Positions 16,600 through 23,614 of a stretch of DNA of 64,000 nucleotides are shown here, one piece after another. Origin of the DNA: Streptomyces olivoverticillatus (GTDB lineage Bacteria > Actinomycetota > Actinomycetes > Streptomycetales > Streptomycetaceae); the NCBI RefSeq assembly GCF_014203555.1, contig NZ_JACHJH010000001.1, positions 1,040,013 to 1,104,012 of the forward strand, in the 5' to 3' direction. The position numbers and the translations under genes were made by a program. The first letter of the stretch is position 1; every line of letters begins with the position of its first letter. The notes beneath the pieces were generated by a model, which searched no databases, was not told the origin of the DNA, and saw only the letters and a program-made list of their open reading frames with translations.

Positions 16600-17546
16600 G
16601 CCGCCTCCCTTGCTTTTGCGGGGGCCGCGGCGCGCGGTTCCGCGCTCGGGGCCAGCAGCACCGGGGCCTCGGGCGACCTGAGATGGGCGAGCACCAGCTC
16701 CTCCAGGGACGGCTCGGACGTCTCCCAGCGGCCGGTGAGCTCGCCGTCGGGACGTATCAGTGCGGTGAGCTGACGCCCCGTCGTACGGCTTTCCACCACC
16801 GTGTGCGGGGCGAACTCCCGGGGCGCGCCGGGCCCTTCGTGCCGCCCCACGACCACCCGGTGCGCGGCGAGCAGGTCCTCGGTCTCGCCCGCGAGCCGCA
16901 CCCGGCCGCCCGAGACCAGCAGCAGGTAGTCGCAGGCCTCCTCAAGCTCGGAGACGACGTGCGAGGCCAGGACGACGGTGGTGGCGTGCTCGGCGGCCTC
17001 GGCCATCAGGGCGGCCGTCATCGCGTGCCGGGCGAGCGGGTCGAGGTCGGCCATCGGCTCGTCCAGCAGGAGGAGTTCGGGCCGCTTGGCGAAGACGAGG
17101 GCGAGCGCGAGCCGGGTCCGCTGGCCGCCGGAGAGCGAGCCGACGCGGGCACCGTCGTCGAGGTCCCCGGCCCGTACGAGCCGCTGCGCGGCCGCCTCGT
17201 CCCACCGGCCGGGGTTGAGCGTGCCGCCCATGCGCAGGGTGTCCGCGACGGTGAGGTTCGGGTAGAGCGGCTTGTCCTGGGCGAGGTAGCCCACGCGCGG
17301 GCGGACGTCCCGGCCGCCCGGCGTGCCGCCGAGGACGCGCAAGGTGCCCCCGGCCGGCTTGTGCAGCCCCGCAGCGGCGGCCAGCAGGGTCGACTTGCCC
17401 GCGCCGTTGGGCCCCACGAGCGCGCAGACGCGCCCGGCGGGCAGGCGGAAGGAGCAGTCGTTCAGCGCCGGCCGGCGGCGGTGGCGCACCTCCAGGCCGA
17501 CCGCTTCCAGGGCGGTGCGCCCTGGTCGAAACGTCAGGTCCGTCAT
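16596..17546 (-). CDS. ABC transporter ATP-binding protein
   Basis: A 316-residue ATPase: Walker A GPNGAGKST, Q-loop YLAQDKPLYP, signature LSGGQRTRLALAL, Walker B LLLLDEPMADLDP, and H-loop VVLASHVV. The C-terminal 90 residues form an accessory domain typical of ABC-2 exporters. ATG at 17546 overlaps the GntR stop (ATGA), and its own stop overlaps the permease start (ATGA), so all three proteins are translationally coupled. Confidence 0.92.
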   Translation of the reverse strand: MTDLTFRPGRTALEAVGLEVRHRRRPALNDCSFRLPAGRVCALVGPNGAGKSTLLAAAAGLHKPAGGTLRVLGGTPGGRDVRPRVGYLAQDKPLYPNLTVADTLRMGGTLNPGRWDEAAAQRLVRAGDLDDGARVGSLSGGQRTRLALALVFAKRPELLLLDEPMADLDPLARHAMTAALMAEAAEHATTVVLASHVVSELEEACDYLLLVSGGRVRLAGETEDLLAAHRVVVGRHEGPGAPREFAPHTVVESRTTGRQLTALIRPDGELTGRWETSEPSLEELVLAHLRSPEAPVLLAPSAEPRAAAPAKAREAA

Positions 17547-17965
17547 GCGTTCCCCTCCTGCCCGTCGTGCACGTCCTGCGGGTGTTCCCCGAAGCTGTCC
17601 TCCAGGACGGCGGTGATCAGGGCGGCCACGTCCTCCCGGTCGAGCCCGGCCGCGCGGGCGCGCCGGGTCCAGTCGGCCAGTTCGGCCCGCAGCGGCGCGC
17701 CGTCGGCGGTCTCCGGCCGCGCCAGCGACCGCCGCACGAAGGTCCCCAGACCCGGGCGCGCCTCGACCAGGCCCTCCCGGTCGAGCTCGCGGTAGGCCTT
17801 GAGGACGGTGTTCGGGTTGATGGCGGTGGCCGCGACGACCTCTTTGGCCGTGGGCAGCTTGTCCCCGGGGGTGAGCAGGCCGAGCCGCAGGGCCTGCCGG
17901 ACCTGGTGGACGATCTGCAGGTACGTGGCGACACCACTGCGCCGGTCGATACGGAACTCGACCAT
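17543..17965 (-). CDS. GntR-family regulator, YtrA subfamily
   Basis: A short 140-residue regulator: winged helix (YLQIVHQVRQALRLG ... LPTAKEVVAATAINPNTVLK) and a short helical tail, typical of YtrA-type repressors that control downstream ABC genes. Three in-frame starts exist: GTG 17977, ATG 17974 and ATG 17965. The first two lie inside the perfect operator palindrome; ATG 17965 has AAAGGG 11 nt upstream and begins MVEFRID, as in family members, so it is preferred. A -35-like TTGACA is at 18030-18025, placing the operator over the -10 and start of transcription: classic autorepression. Confidence 0.85.
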   Translation of the reverse strand: MVEFRIDRRSGVATYLQIVHQVRQALRLGLLTPGDKLPTAKEVVAATAINPNTVLKAYRELDREGLVEARPGLGTFVRRSLARPETADGAPLRAELADWTRRARAAGLDREDVAALITAVLEDSFGEHPQDVHDGQEGNA

Positions 17966-17971
17966 ACGCAA

Positions 17972-18009
17972 CATCACCCTTTCACTAATTGACTAGTGAA
18001 AGGGTGATG
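17972..18009. promoter_or_regulatory. Perfect palindromic operator of the YtrA-type regulator
   Basis: CATCACCCTTTCACTA (17972-17987) and TAGTGAAAGGGTGATG (17994-18009): 16-bp perfect arms with a 6-bp spacer (ATTGAC). It overlaps the promoter and possible upstream start codons of the GntR-ABC operon, so binding would block transcription. Confidence 0.85.
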
Positions 18010-18063
18010 GAGGTCCGGGGGGACTGTCAAGAAACCGGCGCTACGACGCGGCGGACGGGCGCG

Positions 18064-18987
18064 TCAGCTCTCGGTGCGGTACATCAGGTCCGTCTCGTGG
18101 ATCAGGAACCCCAGCCGCTCGTAGACCGTGACCGCCGCGACGTTGTCCGCGTCCACGTACAGCATCGCCGTGGGCAGCCCGCGGTCCGCCAGGTGCCGCA
18201 GTCCGATCGTGGTGAGCGCCTTGCCGAGCCCGCCGCCCTGCGCGCCGGGCAGCACGCCGACCACGTACACCTCGCCGAGGCCCTCGTCGGCGTGCACCTT
18301 CGTCCAGTGGAAGCCGACGATCTCGCCGCTCTTCTCCGCCAGGAAGAAGCCCTCCGGGTCGAACCAGGCCTCCGCCTTGCGGTCGTCCAGGTCGCGCTGG
18401 GTGAGCGAGCCCTGCTCGGGGTGGTGGGAGAAGGCCGCGGCGTTCACCGCGAGCCAGGCGGCGTCGTCCTTGCCGGGCCGGAAGGTTCGTACGGTCACGC
18501 CCTCGGGCAGGACGGGCTCGGCCAGGTCCAGGCCGTGCAGCGGCCTGCGCATCTGCCGCAGCTCCCGGAACAGGCTCATCCCCAGCACCTGCGCGAGGTG
18601 CCGGGCCGCCGGGTGCCCGCCGTGCGCCCACACCCGCAGCCGCTTGCCCGACTGGCCCAACAGCGCGTTCCCCAGCACCCGCCCGTGCCCGCGCCCGCGG
18701 TGGGCGGGGTGCACCACGAACTCGCCGGCCGGGGCCTCCACGGGGTCGCTGTCCTCCAACTGCCCGTAGCCGACGAACGCCCCGTCCGCATCGTGCAGCA
18801 GGACGTGCCGCACCCCCGCGCGCCGCCCCTTCAGCTGCAGGCGCCCCTGTTCGGAGACGGCCGGCTGCCCGTCCTCCGCGGCAGACTCCTCCAGCAGGCG
18901 CCGGACGTCCCGCACTTGCTCCGGCGTCAACTCGTCGAGCACCTCGATCCGCCGCTGTCCGCTCACGTCACTCACCACGTCGCTCAT
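18064..18987 (-). CDS. mshD: Mycothiol synthase MshD
   Basis: Acetyltransferase completing mycothiol by acetylating Cys-GlcN-Ins; 307 residues with tandem GNAT domains. The N-terminal GNAT holds VHPAHRGRGHGRVLGNAL; the C-terminal, catalytically active GNAT holds EVYVVGVLPGAQGGGLGKAL and the acceptor-site region AEAWFDPEGFFLAE. It ends YERLGFLIHETDLMYR. The start MSDVVSD at 18987 is the most plausible, although the SD is poor. It is transcribed alone, divergent from the secreted nucleotidase; the other mycothiol gene, mshA, is 10 kb away. Confidence 0.95.
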   Translation of the reverse strand: MSDVVSDVSGQRRIEVLDELTPEQVRDVRRLLEESAAEDGQPAVSEQGRLQLKGRRAGVRHVLLHDADGAFVGYGQLEDSDPVEAPAGEFVVHPAHRGRGHGRVLGNALLGQSGKRLRVWAHGGHPAARHLAQVLGMSLFRELRQMRRPLHGLDLAEPVLPEGVTVRTFRPGKDDAAWLAVNAAAFSHHPEQGSLTQRDLDDRKAEAWFDPEGFFLAEKSGEIVGFHWTKVHADEGLGEVYVVGVLPGAQGGGLGKALTTIGLRHLADRGLPTAMLYVDADNVAAVTVYERLGFLIHETDLMYRTES

Positions 18988-19010
18988 GAGGCCGAGCCTA
19001 CGACTCACTC

Positions 19011-19032
19011 GTCACCCTTCCGTTACCTCGCC
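19011..19032 (+). promoter_or_regulatory. PHO box upstream of the secreted 5'-nucleotidase
   Basis: Two adjacent 11-bp units GTCACCCTTCC (19011-19021) and GTTACCTCGCC (19022-19032) match the PhoP direct-repeat pattern, about 80 bp upstream of the nucleotidase start. The S. coelicolor orthologue (known as ushA) is a reported PhoP target. Confidence 0.65.
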
Positions 19033-19109
19033 CCTCCTGCCGGGCTACGCGCGTCAACCGTAAGCTGCGGCCGACCTGCACAACGCTGAGCAAAACCAGA
19101 GGGGAACAC

Positions 19110-20918
19110 ATGCCCGCGAAGCCGCCCAGCAAGCGCCTCGCCAGACGGCTGACCGCCACGGCCGCCGCGCTCGCCGCCACGGCCGGCGCCCTGGCCGCCG
19201 CCGCGCCCGCCACGGCCAACGACCACCACGGCAAGGGCCACGGCCGCACGGTGGACGTCCAGATGCTGTCCTTCAACGACCTGCACGGCAATCTCGAACC
19301 CCCGCAGGGCTCCTCCGGCATGGTGACGGAGACCGAGTCCGACGGCACGACGAAGGCCATACCGGCAGGCGGCATGGAGTACCTGGCGAGCTCCCTGCGC
19401 ACAGCCCGCAAGGGCCACGAGTACTCGGTGACAGCGGCCGCGGGCGACATGATCGGCGCGAGCCCGCTGACGACCAGCCTCTTCCACAACGAGCCGACCA
19501 TCGAGGCGCTCAACAAGCTCAAGCTGGACGTCACCTCGGTGGGCAACCACGAGTTCGACAAGGGCCGCGCCGAACTGGAGCGCATCCAGAAGGGCGGCTG
19601 TCACAAGGACGGCTGCTCGGAGAAGGGCAAGCCCTACAAGGGCGCCGACTTCCCCTACCTCGCGGCGAACGTCACCGACGAGAAGACCGGCAAGCCGATC
19701 CTCAAGCCGTACACGGTCTGGCAGCACAAGGGCGTGAAGATCGGCTTCATCGGCGTCACGCTCAAGGGCACGCCGAACGTCACCACGGCGGAGGGCGTCA
19801 AGGGCCTCAAGTTCGGCGACGAGGTCGAGACGATCAACAAGTACGCCAAGGAGCTGGACCGCCAGGGCGTCAAGGCCATCGTCGCCCTCATCCACGAGGG
19901 CGGCATGCCGGCCTCGAAGTCCTACAACTACGACTGCGACACGCCGGGCGCGGGCGCCGGCATCTCCGGCGCGATCGTCGACATCGCCAAGAAGGTCACG
20001 CCGAAGGTCGACGCGCTGGTCACCGGGCACACGCACCAGGCCTACGCCTGCACCATCCCGGACCCGTCGGGCGCCCCGCGCACCGTCACCTCCGCGGCCT
20101 CCTTCGGGCGGCTCTACACGGACACCAAGCTGACGTACGACCGCAAGACGCATGACATCGTCCGGACGACCGTCAAGCACCCGCGCGCGGCCAACCACAT
20201 CGTGAACCGCACCCAGCCGAAGGCGGCCGACATGACCGCCCTCGTCGACCACTGGAGCAAGCTGGCGGCCCCGGTGGCCAACAAGCCCGTCGGCTACATC
20301 ACCGCCGACATCAACGGGCGCGGCGCCGAGACGCACGAGGAGCCGCTGGGCGACGTCATCACGGACGCCCAGCTGGAGGCCGAGGCCCCGGCCGACAAGG
20401 GCGGTGCCCAGATCGCGCTGATGAACCCGGGCGGCGTCCGCTCGGACCTGGCCTACAAGGCGTCGGGCAGCGAGGGCGACGGCGTCGTCACCTACGGCGA
20501 GGCCTTCACCGTGCAGCCCTTCACCAACCTCATGAAGACCTTCGACCTCACCGGCGCCCAGCTGATCAGCGTGCTCCAGCAGCAGGTCAGCGGCGTCAAC
20601 CAGGCCGAGCCGGTCATCCTCCAGGTCAGCAAGGGCCTGACCTACACGCTCGACCTCACCAAGTCGGGCGCGGACCGCATCGTGACGTCGTCGGTGAAGC
20701 TGAACGGCACCGCGATCGACCCGGCGAAGACCTACCGCGTCGCGGCGAACGAGTTCCTGGCGGGCGGCGGTGACGGCTTCCCGGTCTTCAAGGACGCGGC
20801 CAACAAGAAGAGCGGCGGCACCGACCTGGACGCCTTCGTCTCCTACCTCAAGGCGCACTCGTCGAAGGACGCGCCGCTGGCGCCTCCGGCGGCGAACCGC
20901 ATCACGGTCGTGAAGTAA
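19110..20918 (+). CDS. Secreted 5'-nucleotidase / cyclic phosphodiesterase (UshA family)
   Basis: An exported phosphatase of 602 residues that releases phosphate from nucleotides. A signal peptide (KRLARRLTATAAALAATA, cleavage near ATA-ND) includes twin Arg. The metallophosphatase domain has all metal ligands: LSFNDLHGN, AGDMIGASP, GNHEFDKG, ALIHEGG and VTGHTHQAY; the C-terminal nucleotide-binding domain shows GGVRSDL and GGGDGFPVF. A KGGCHKDGCSEKGK insert may form a disulphide. ATG at 19110 follows AGAGGGGA. With the PHO box upstream it belongs to the phosphate-scavenging response together with phoRP/phoU and ppk. Confidence 0.93.
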   Translation: MPAKPPSKRLARRLTATAAALAATAGALAAAAPATANDHHGKGHGRTVDVQMLSFNDLHGNLEPPQGSSGMVTETESDGTTKAIPAGGMEYLASSLRTARKGHEYSVTAAAGDMIGASPLTTSLFHNEPTIEALNKLKLDVTSVGNHEFDKGRAELERIQKGGCHKDGCSEKGKPYKGADFPYLAANVTDEKTGKPILKPYTVWQHKGVKIGFIGVTLKGTPNVTTAEGVKGLKFGDEVETINKYAKELDRQGVKAIVALIHEGGMPASKSYNYDCDTPGAGAGISGAIVDIAKKVTPKVDALVTGHTHQAYACTIPDPSGAPRTVTSAASFGRLYTDTKLTYDRKTHDIVRTTVKHPRAANHIVNRTQPKAADMTALVDHWSKLAAPVANKPVGYITADINGRGAETHEEPLGDVITDAQLEAEAPADKGGAQIALMNPGGVRSDLAYKASGSEGDGVVTYGEAFTVQPFTNLMKTFDLTGAQLISVLQQQVSGVNQAEPVILQVSKGLTYTLDLTKSGADRIVTSSVKLNGTAIDPAKTYRVAANEFLAGGGDGFPVFKDAANKKSGGTDLDAFVSYLKAHSSKDAPLAPPAANRITVVK

Positions 20919-20940
20919 CCGTCACCGGACGGACGACCCG

Positions 20941-20977
20941 GCCCCGGTGCCTGCGCTCGCGCGGCACCGGGGCTTTC
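20941..20977. terminator. Intrinsic terminator after the nucleotidase
   Basis: GCCCCGGTGCC (20941-20951) and GGCACCGGGGC (20963-20973), then TTTCGTTTT. Clear U-tailed hairpin between converging genes. Confidence 0.85.
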
Positions 20978-20996
20978 GTTTTCTGTCTCTTCCTCT

Positions 20997-21398
20997 TCAC
21001 ATCCGCTCGCGGATCAGATCCTCCAAGGACCCCTGCGGCACCTCACCCGTGGGAGTCAGCTTGTCGACCACCTCGGGGAGCGCCTCGGCCAGCTGGTCGG
21101 CGGCCTGCTCCGGGGTGACGCCCGCCTGCTGGGCGACGTGTTCGAGGGTCTGGTACGGCATCGCCTGGGCGATCTCCGGCCCGCTGAGCGGCTGGTTCGC
21201 GCCCGTACCCACCCAGGACCGCGTCTTCTCCCCCAGCCCGCCCTCGTCCAGCTCCCTCACCAGCGCCTGGAGCGGGTTCCCGCCGCCCTGACCGCTGTCG
21301 CCCAGCGTCCCGAGCAACGAGGCCAGCAGACCGCCCGCCCCGGCCCGTCCGCCGCCCAGCAGTCCGCCGAGCAGACTCCCCAGGTCGTTGCCTGCCAT
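20997..21398 (-). CDS. YidB-like (DUF937) protein
   Basis: A 133-residue protein: a Gly/Leu-rich N-terminus (LGSLLGGLLGGG ... GGLLASLL) followed by a helical YidB-type domain (LSGPEIAQAMPYQTLEHVAQ, then VTPEQAADQLAEALPEVVDK, GxVPQGSLEDL). The family is widespread and of unknown function. ATG at 21398 follows AAAGGCGG. Upstream, GAGAGCG-ATGA-CGCTCTC (21415-21432) is a perfect small hairpin or operator close to its RBS. Confidence 0.75.
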   Translation of the reverse strand: MAGNDLGSLLGGLLGGGRAGAGGLLASLLGTLGDSGQGGGNPLQALVRELDEGGLGEKTRSWVGTGANQPLSGPEIAQAMPYQTLEHVAQQAGVTPEQAADQLAEALPEVVDKLTPTGEVPQGSLEDLIRERM

Positions 21399-21558
21399 AC
21401 CGGCCGCCTTTCGTGAGAGCGATGACGCTCTCAAGGCCTACCCGTCCGCCCCGCGTCCGGCCTGAGGGCCGATCGAGGTTCACCCGTACGCAGCCGTGGG
21501 CGCTTGAGGGCGCGCGGAGTCCGGAATGAGTCCTCAGAGATCCGTACGAGGAGGCGAA

Positions 21559-22092
21559 GTGCACAGGGTCCGCATCACGCTGGTGGGCTTGGCCGCCGCC
21601 CTGGCGCCGCTGGTCATGCCGGGCCACGCGGCGGGGGCGGCGCTCGGGGAGCAAGACGGCATCGACGCGTGCGTGATGGGCACCAAGCTGGCCGGTTTCG
21701 CCAAGGACCGCTCGGGCGAGCACCGCACCGACGACGCGGTGCACGCCGTGGCCCTGGCGATGGCCGAGTCCGGCTGCCGCCACCTCGCCGCGCACCAGAA
21801 CCCGCCCGCGAACCCGGACACCGACTTCGCCACATGGGACCTGGGCGCCTGGCAGATCAACGACCGCTGGCACCCCGAGGTCTACGACCACGACGAGGGT
21901 GTGGTGACGGACGAGAACTGGCAGGACATGGCCTGGTCGGCCCGCGAGGCCTACGCCCTGGCGAACGAGCACGGCGGGCGCGGCGGGCGCGGATGGTCGG
22001 CGTGGTCGACGTGGCGGGCGGGGACGTACAAGCAGTTCCTCAAGCAGGCGCGGGAGGCGGTGTACCGGAACTGGTCACGGGCGGATCTGTAA
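21559..22092 (+). CDS. Secreted lysozyme-like / transglycosylase-like protein
   Basis: A 177-residue exported protein. GTG at 21559 follows the strong GAGGAGG; the signal peptide is VHRVRITLVGLAAALAPLVM with cleavage near GHAAGA. The mature part has lysozyme-superfamily features: AVHAVALAMAESGCRH (putative catalytic Glu in AMAESG), a disulphide-capable Cys pair, and TWDLGAWQINDRW, the WxIN strand common in SLT/phage lysozyme folds, followed by SAWSTWRAGTYKQF. It probably cleaves peptidoglycan (inference). Starts the region that looks accessory. Confidence 0.65.
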   Translation: MHRVRITLVGLAAALAPLVMPGHAAGAALGEQDGIDACVMGTKLAGFAKDRSGEHRTDDAVHAVALAMAESGCRHLAAHQNPPANPDTDFATWDLGAWQINDRWHPEVYDHDEGVVTDENWQDMAWSAREAYALANEHGGRGGRGWSAWSTWRAGTYKQFLKQAREAVYRNWSRADL

Positions 22093-22203
22093 GGGTGGCC
22101 GGCATGTGAGGGTGGCCGGTTTCCTACCGGGGCCGTTGCCGCGGGGACGGGAGGGGTGGACGATCACGGTTCAACGCCCCGGACCACCGAAACGGAGACC
22201 GTT

Positions 22204-22668
22204 TTGATAGCCGTCCGCGCCCTCACTGCCGCCGCCGCGACGCTCTGCCTGGGCCTGTCCCTGGCCCCGGCGGCCCAGGCGGTGACCCCGCACCCGACCC
22301 CGTCCGCCCCGGCGCCGGCCTCCTCGGAGAACCCCTTCCGCTGGATGGACCTGCAGGGCCTCAAGGCCGAGTACCGCTTCATGTGCCCGGCGGGCACGTG
22401 CGTGGACTACTGGTCGCTGGTCCTGACGGAGGACGTGGCGGCCAAGCACTACGCGGGCGGCCGGTTCTTCGCCTACGCCCCGGCCTCCGGCGAGTTCGGC
22501 TTCTTCCTGGACACGGACATCGCGGTCCGCACCACGGACAGCCCGGACGGGGTGCGCCTGGTGGACTCCCCGTTCACCAGGCACAACGCCCGCTTCGAGA
22601 TCCGCTACGGCAACCCGGACCAGCCCAGGAAGGCACGCGTCGTGGCAACCGCGACGACCTGGATGTAG
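22204..22668 (+). CDS. Hypothetical secreted protein
   Basis: A 154-residue exported protein with no recognised family. The best start is TTG 22204, preceded by GGAG (22194-22197): it gives a standard signal peptide (AVRALTAAAATLCLGLSLAP, cleavage AQA-VT). The ATG at 22156 would bury this behind 16 polar residues. The mature chain begins with a Pro/Thr/Ser linker, then an aromatic beta-rich domain (MCPAGTCVDYWSLVL, FFAYAPASGEFGFFLDTD) with one CxxxxC pair that could form a disulphide. No catalytic motif is visible. Confidence 0.6.
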   Translation: MIAVRALTAAAATLCLGLSLAPAAQAVTPHPTPSAPAPASSENPFRWMDLQGLKAEYRFMCPAGTCVDYWSLVLTEDVAAKHYAGGRFFAYAPASGEFGFFLDTDIAVRTTDSPDGVRLVDSPFTRHNARFEIRYGNPDQPRKARVVATATTWM

Positions 22669-22731
22669 CCCTTGCCGCCGGGGGCGATGCGGGCAATCGT
22701 TTGAGGGTCGCCAACCGCATGGGAGGGCCCC

Positions 22732-23076
22732 ATGACCAACGCCAAGCCCGCATCACTGCCCGACCCGCCGTACTACGCCGTGGTCTTCACCGCCATCCGC
22801 ACCGAGGGGGACAACGGCTACGCGGCGAGAGCGTCCGAAATGCTCCAACTGGCCTCCGCACAGCCTGGTTTCCTGGGCGTGGACGCGGCGGAGGGCGCAG
22901 ACGGCCTGGGCGTCACGGTCTCGTACTGGCGGGACGAGGAGTCCATCGCGTCCTGGCGCAACCACGCCCGGCACGCGCCGACGCGCGACCTCGGGCGTGA
23001 GCGCTGGTACGAGACGTTCGCGGTCCACGTGGCAAAGGTGGAGCGGGCGTACGGCTTCACGCGCCCGCAGATTTAA
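22732..23076 (+). CDS. Antibiotic biosynthesis monooxygenase-type (ABM) protein
   Basis: A 114-residue ferredoxin-like alpha+beta barrel protein: YYAVVFTAIRTEGDNGY, QPGFLGVDAAEGADGLGVTV and SYWRDEESIASWRNHARH are the canonical ABM strands and helix. Family members are cofactor-free monooxygenases or stress-related enzymes with a dimeric active site; the substrate here is unknown. ATG at 22732 follows GGGAGGGCC. Monocistronic; no SoxR or other clear operator was seen in front. Confidence 0.8.
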   Translation: MTNAKPASLPDPPYYAVVFTAIRTEGDNGYAARASEMLQLASAQPGFLGVDAAEGADGLGVTVSYWRDEESIASWRNHARHAPTRDLGRERWYETFAVHVAKVERAYGFTRPQI

Positions 23077-23179
23077 AGGCCGCAGACCCTCTCTCCCTCC
23101 CCGGTACTCGACTCGTCCGGACGTTCGATAGGTTGCCCGCAGCTGAACTATCGTCACGGGCGCCGAACCGGAGGGGGAG

Positions 23180-23614
23180 ATGGACGGAAGTCAGATGGGC
23201 GGCCCGGCACAGTGGGCGGCCTCATCAGCGGTTGGCCCCAACGCCTCGTACCTCAGCCAGACGCTGCGATACAACGACGTGGAACTCAGCTTCAGTGAAG
23301 CAGTCTCCATCAAGACCGTGCTGGGGCTCTGGGCAACCGCGGCTTTGACTGCAACCGGGATCACCATCGCCTTCGGGTTCATCCCCTTCTTGCTGTCGGG
23401 GTTCGACTGGGAGGCCAGCGCCTCGGGCTTCGCCCTGGGTGGCTTCATCGGCTTTTTCACCTTCTGGCTGATCCTTCTCTTCACCTCTTTCACCGAGCCG
23501 TCACCGGCCGCAGCCCCCGGCACCCCGCCGCTTCCGCCCACTCCTCCTCCCGGGTTGGCTCCCCCTTCACTGCCTGACGGTTACGTCCCCACCTCTCAGT
23601 GGGGCCCCCGCTGA
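23180..23614 (+). CDS. Small membrane protein, first gene of ATPase cassette
   Basis: A 144-residue protein with two predicted membrane segments (about 54-76 GLWATAALTATGITIAFGFI and 83-107 FALGGFIGFFTFWLILLF), a polar N-terminus and a 35-residue Pro-rich cytosolic or external tail (LPPTPPPGLAPPSL). The RBS GGAGGGGGAG is unusually strong. No family is recognised. Its 3' end overlaps the start of the HerA-like ATPase by 16 nt, so it is the promoter-proximal member of the coupled 23180-28260 cassette and may anchor the ATPase at the membrane (inference). Confidence 0.65.
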   Translation: MDGSQMGGPAQWAASSAVGPNASYLSQTLRYNDVELSFSEAVSIKTVLGLWATAALTATGITIAFGFIPFLLSGFDWEASASGFALGGFIGFFTFWLILLFTSFTEPSPAAAPGTPPLPPTPPPGLAPPSLPDGYVPTSQWGPR

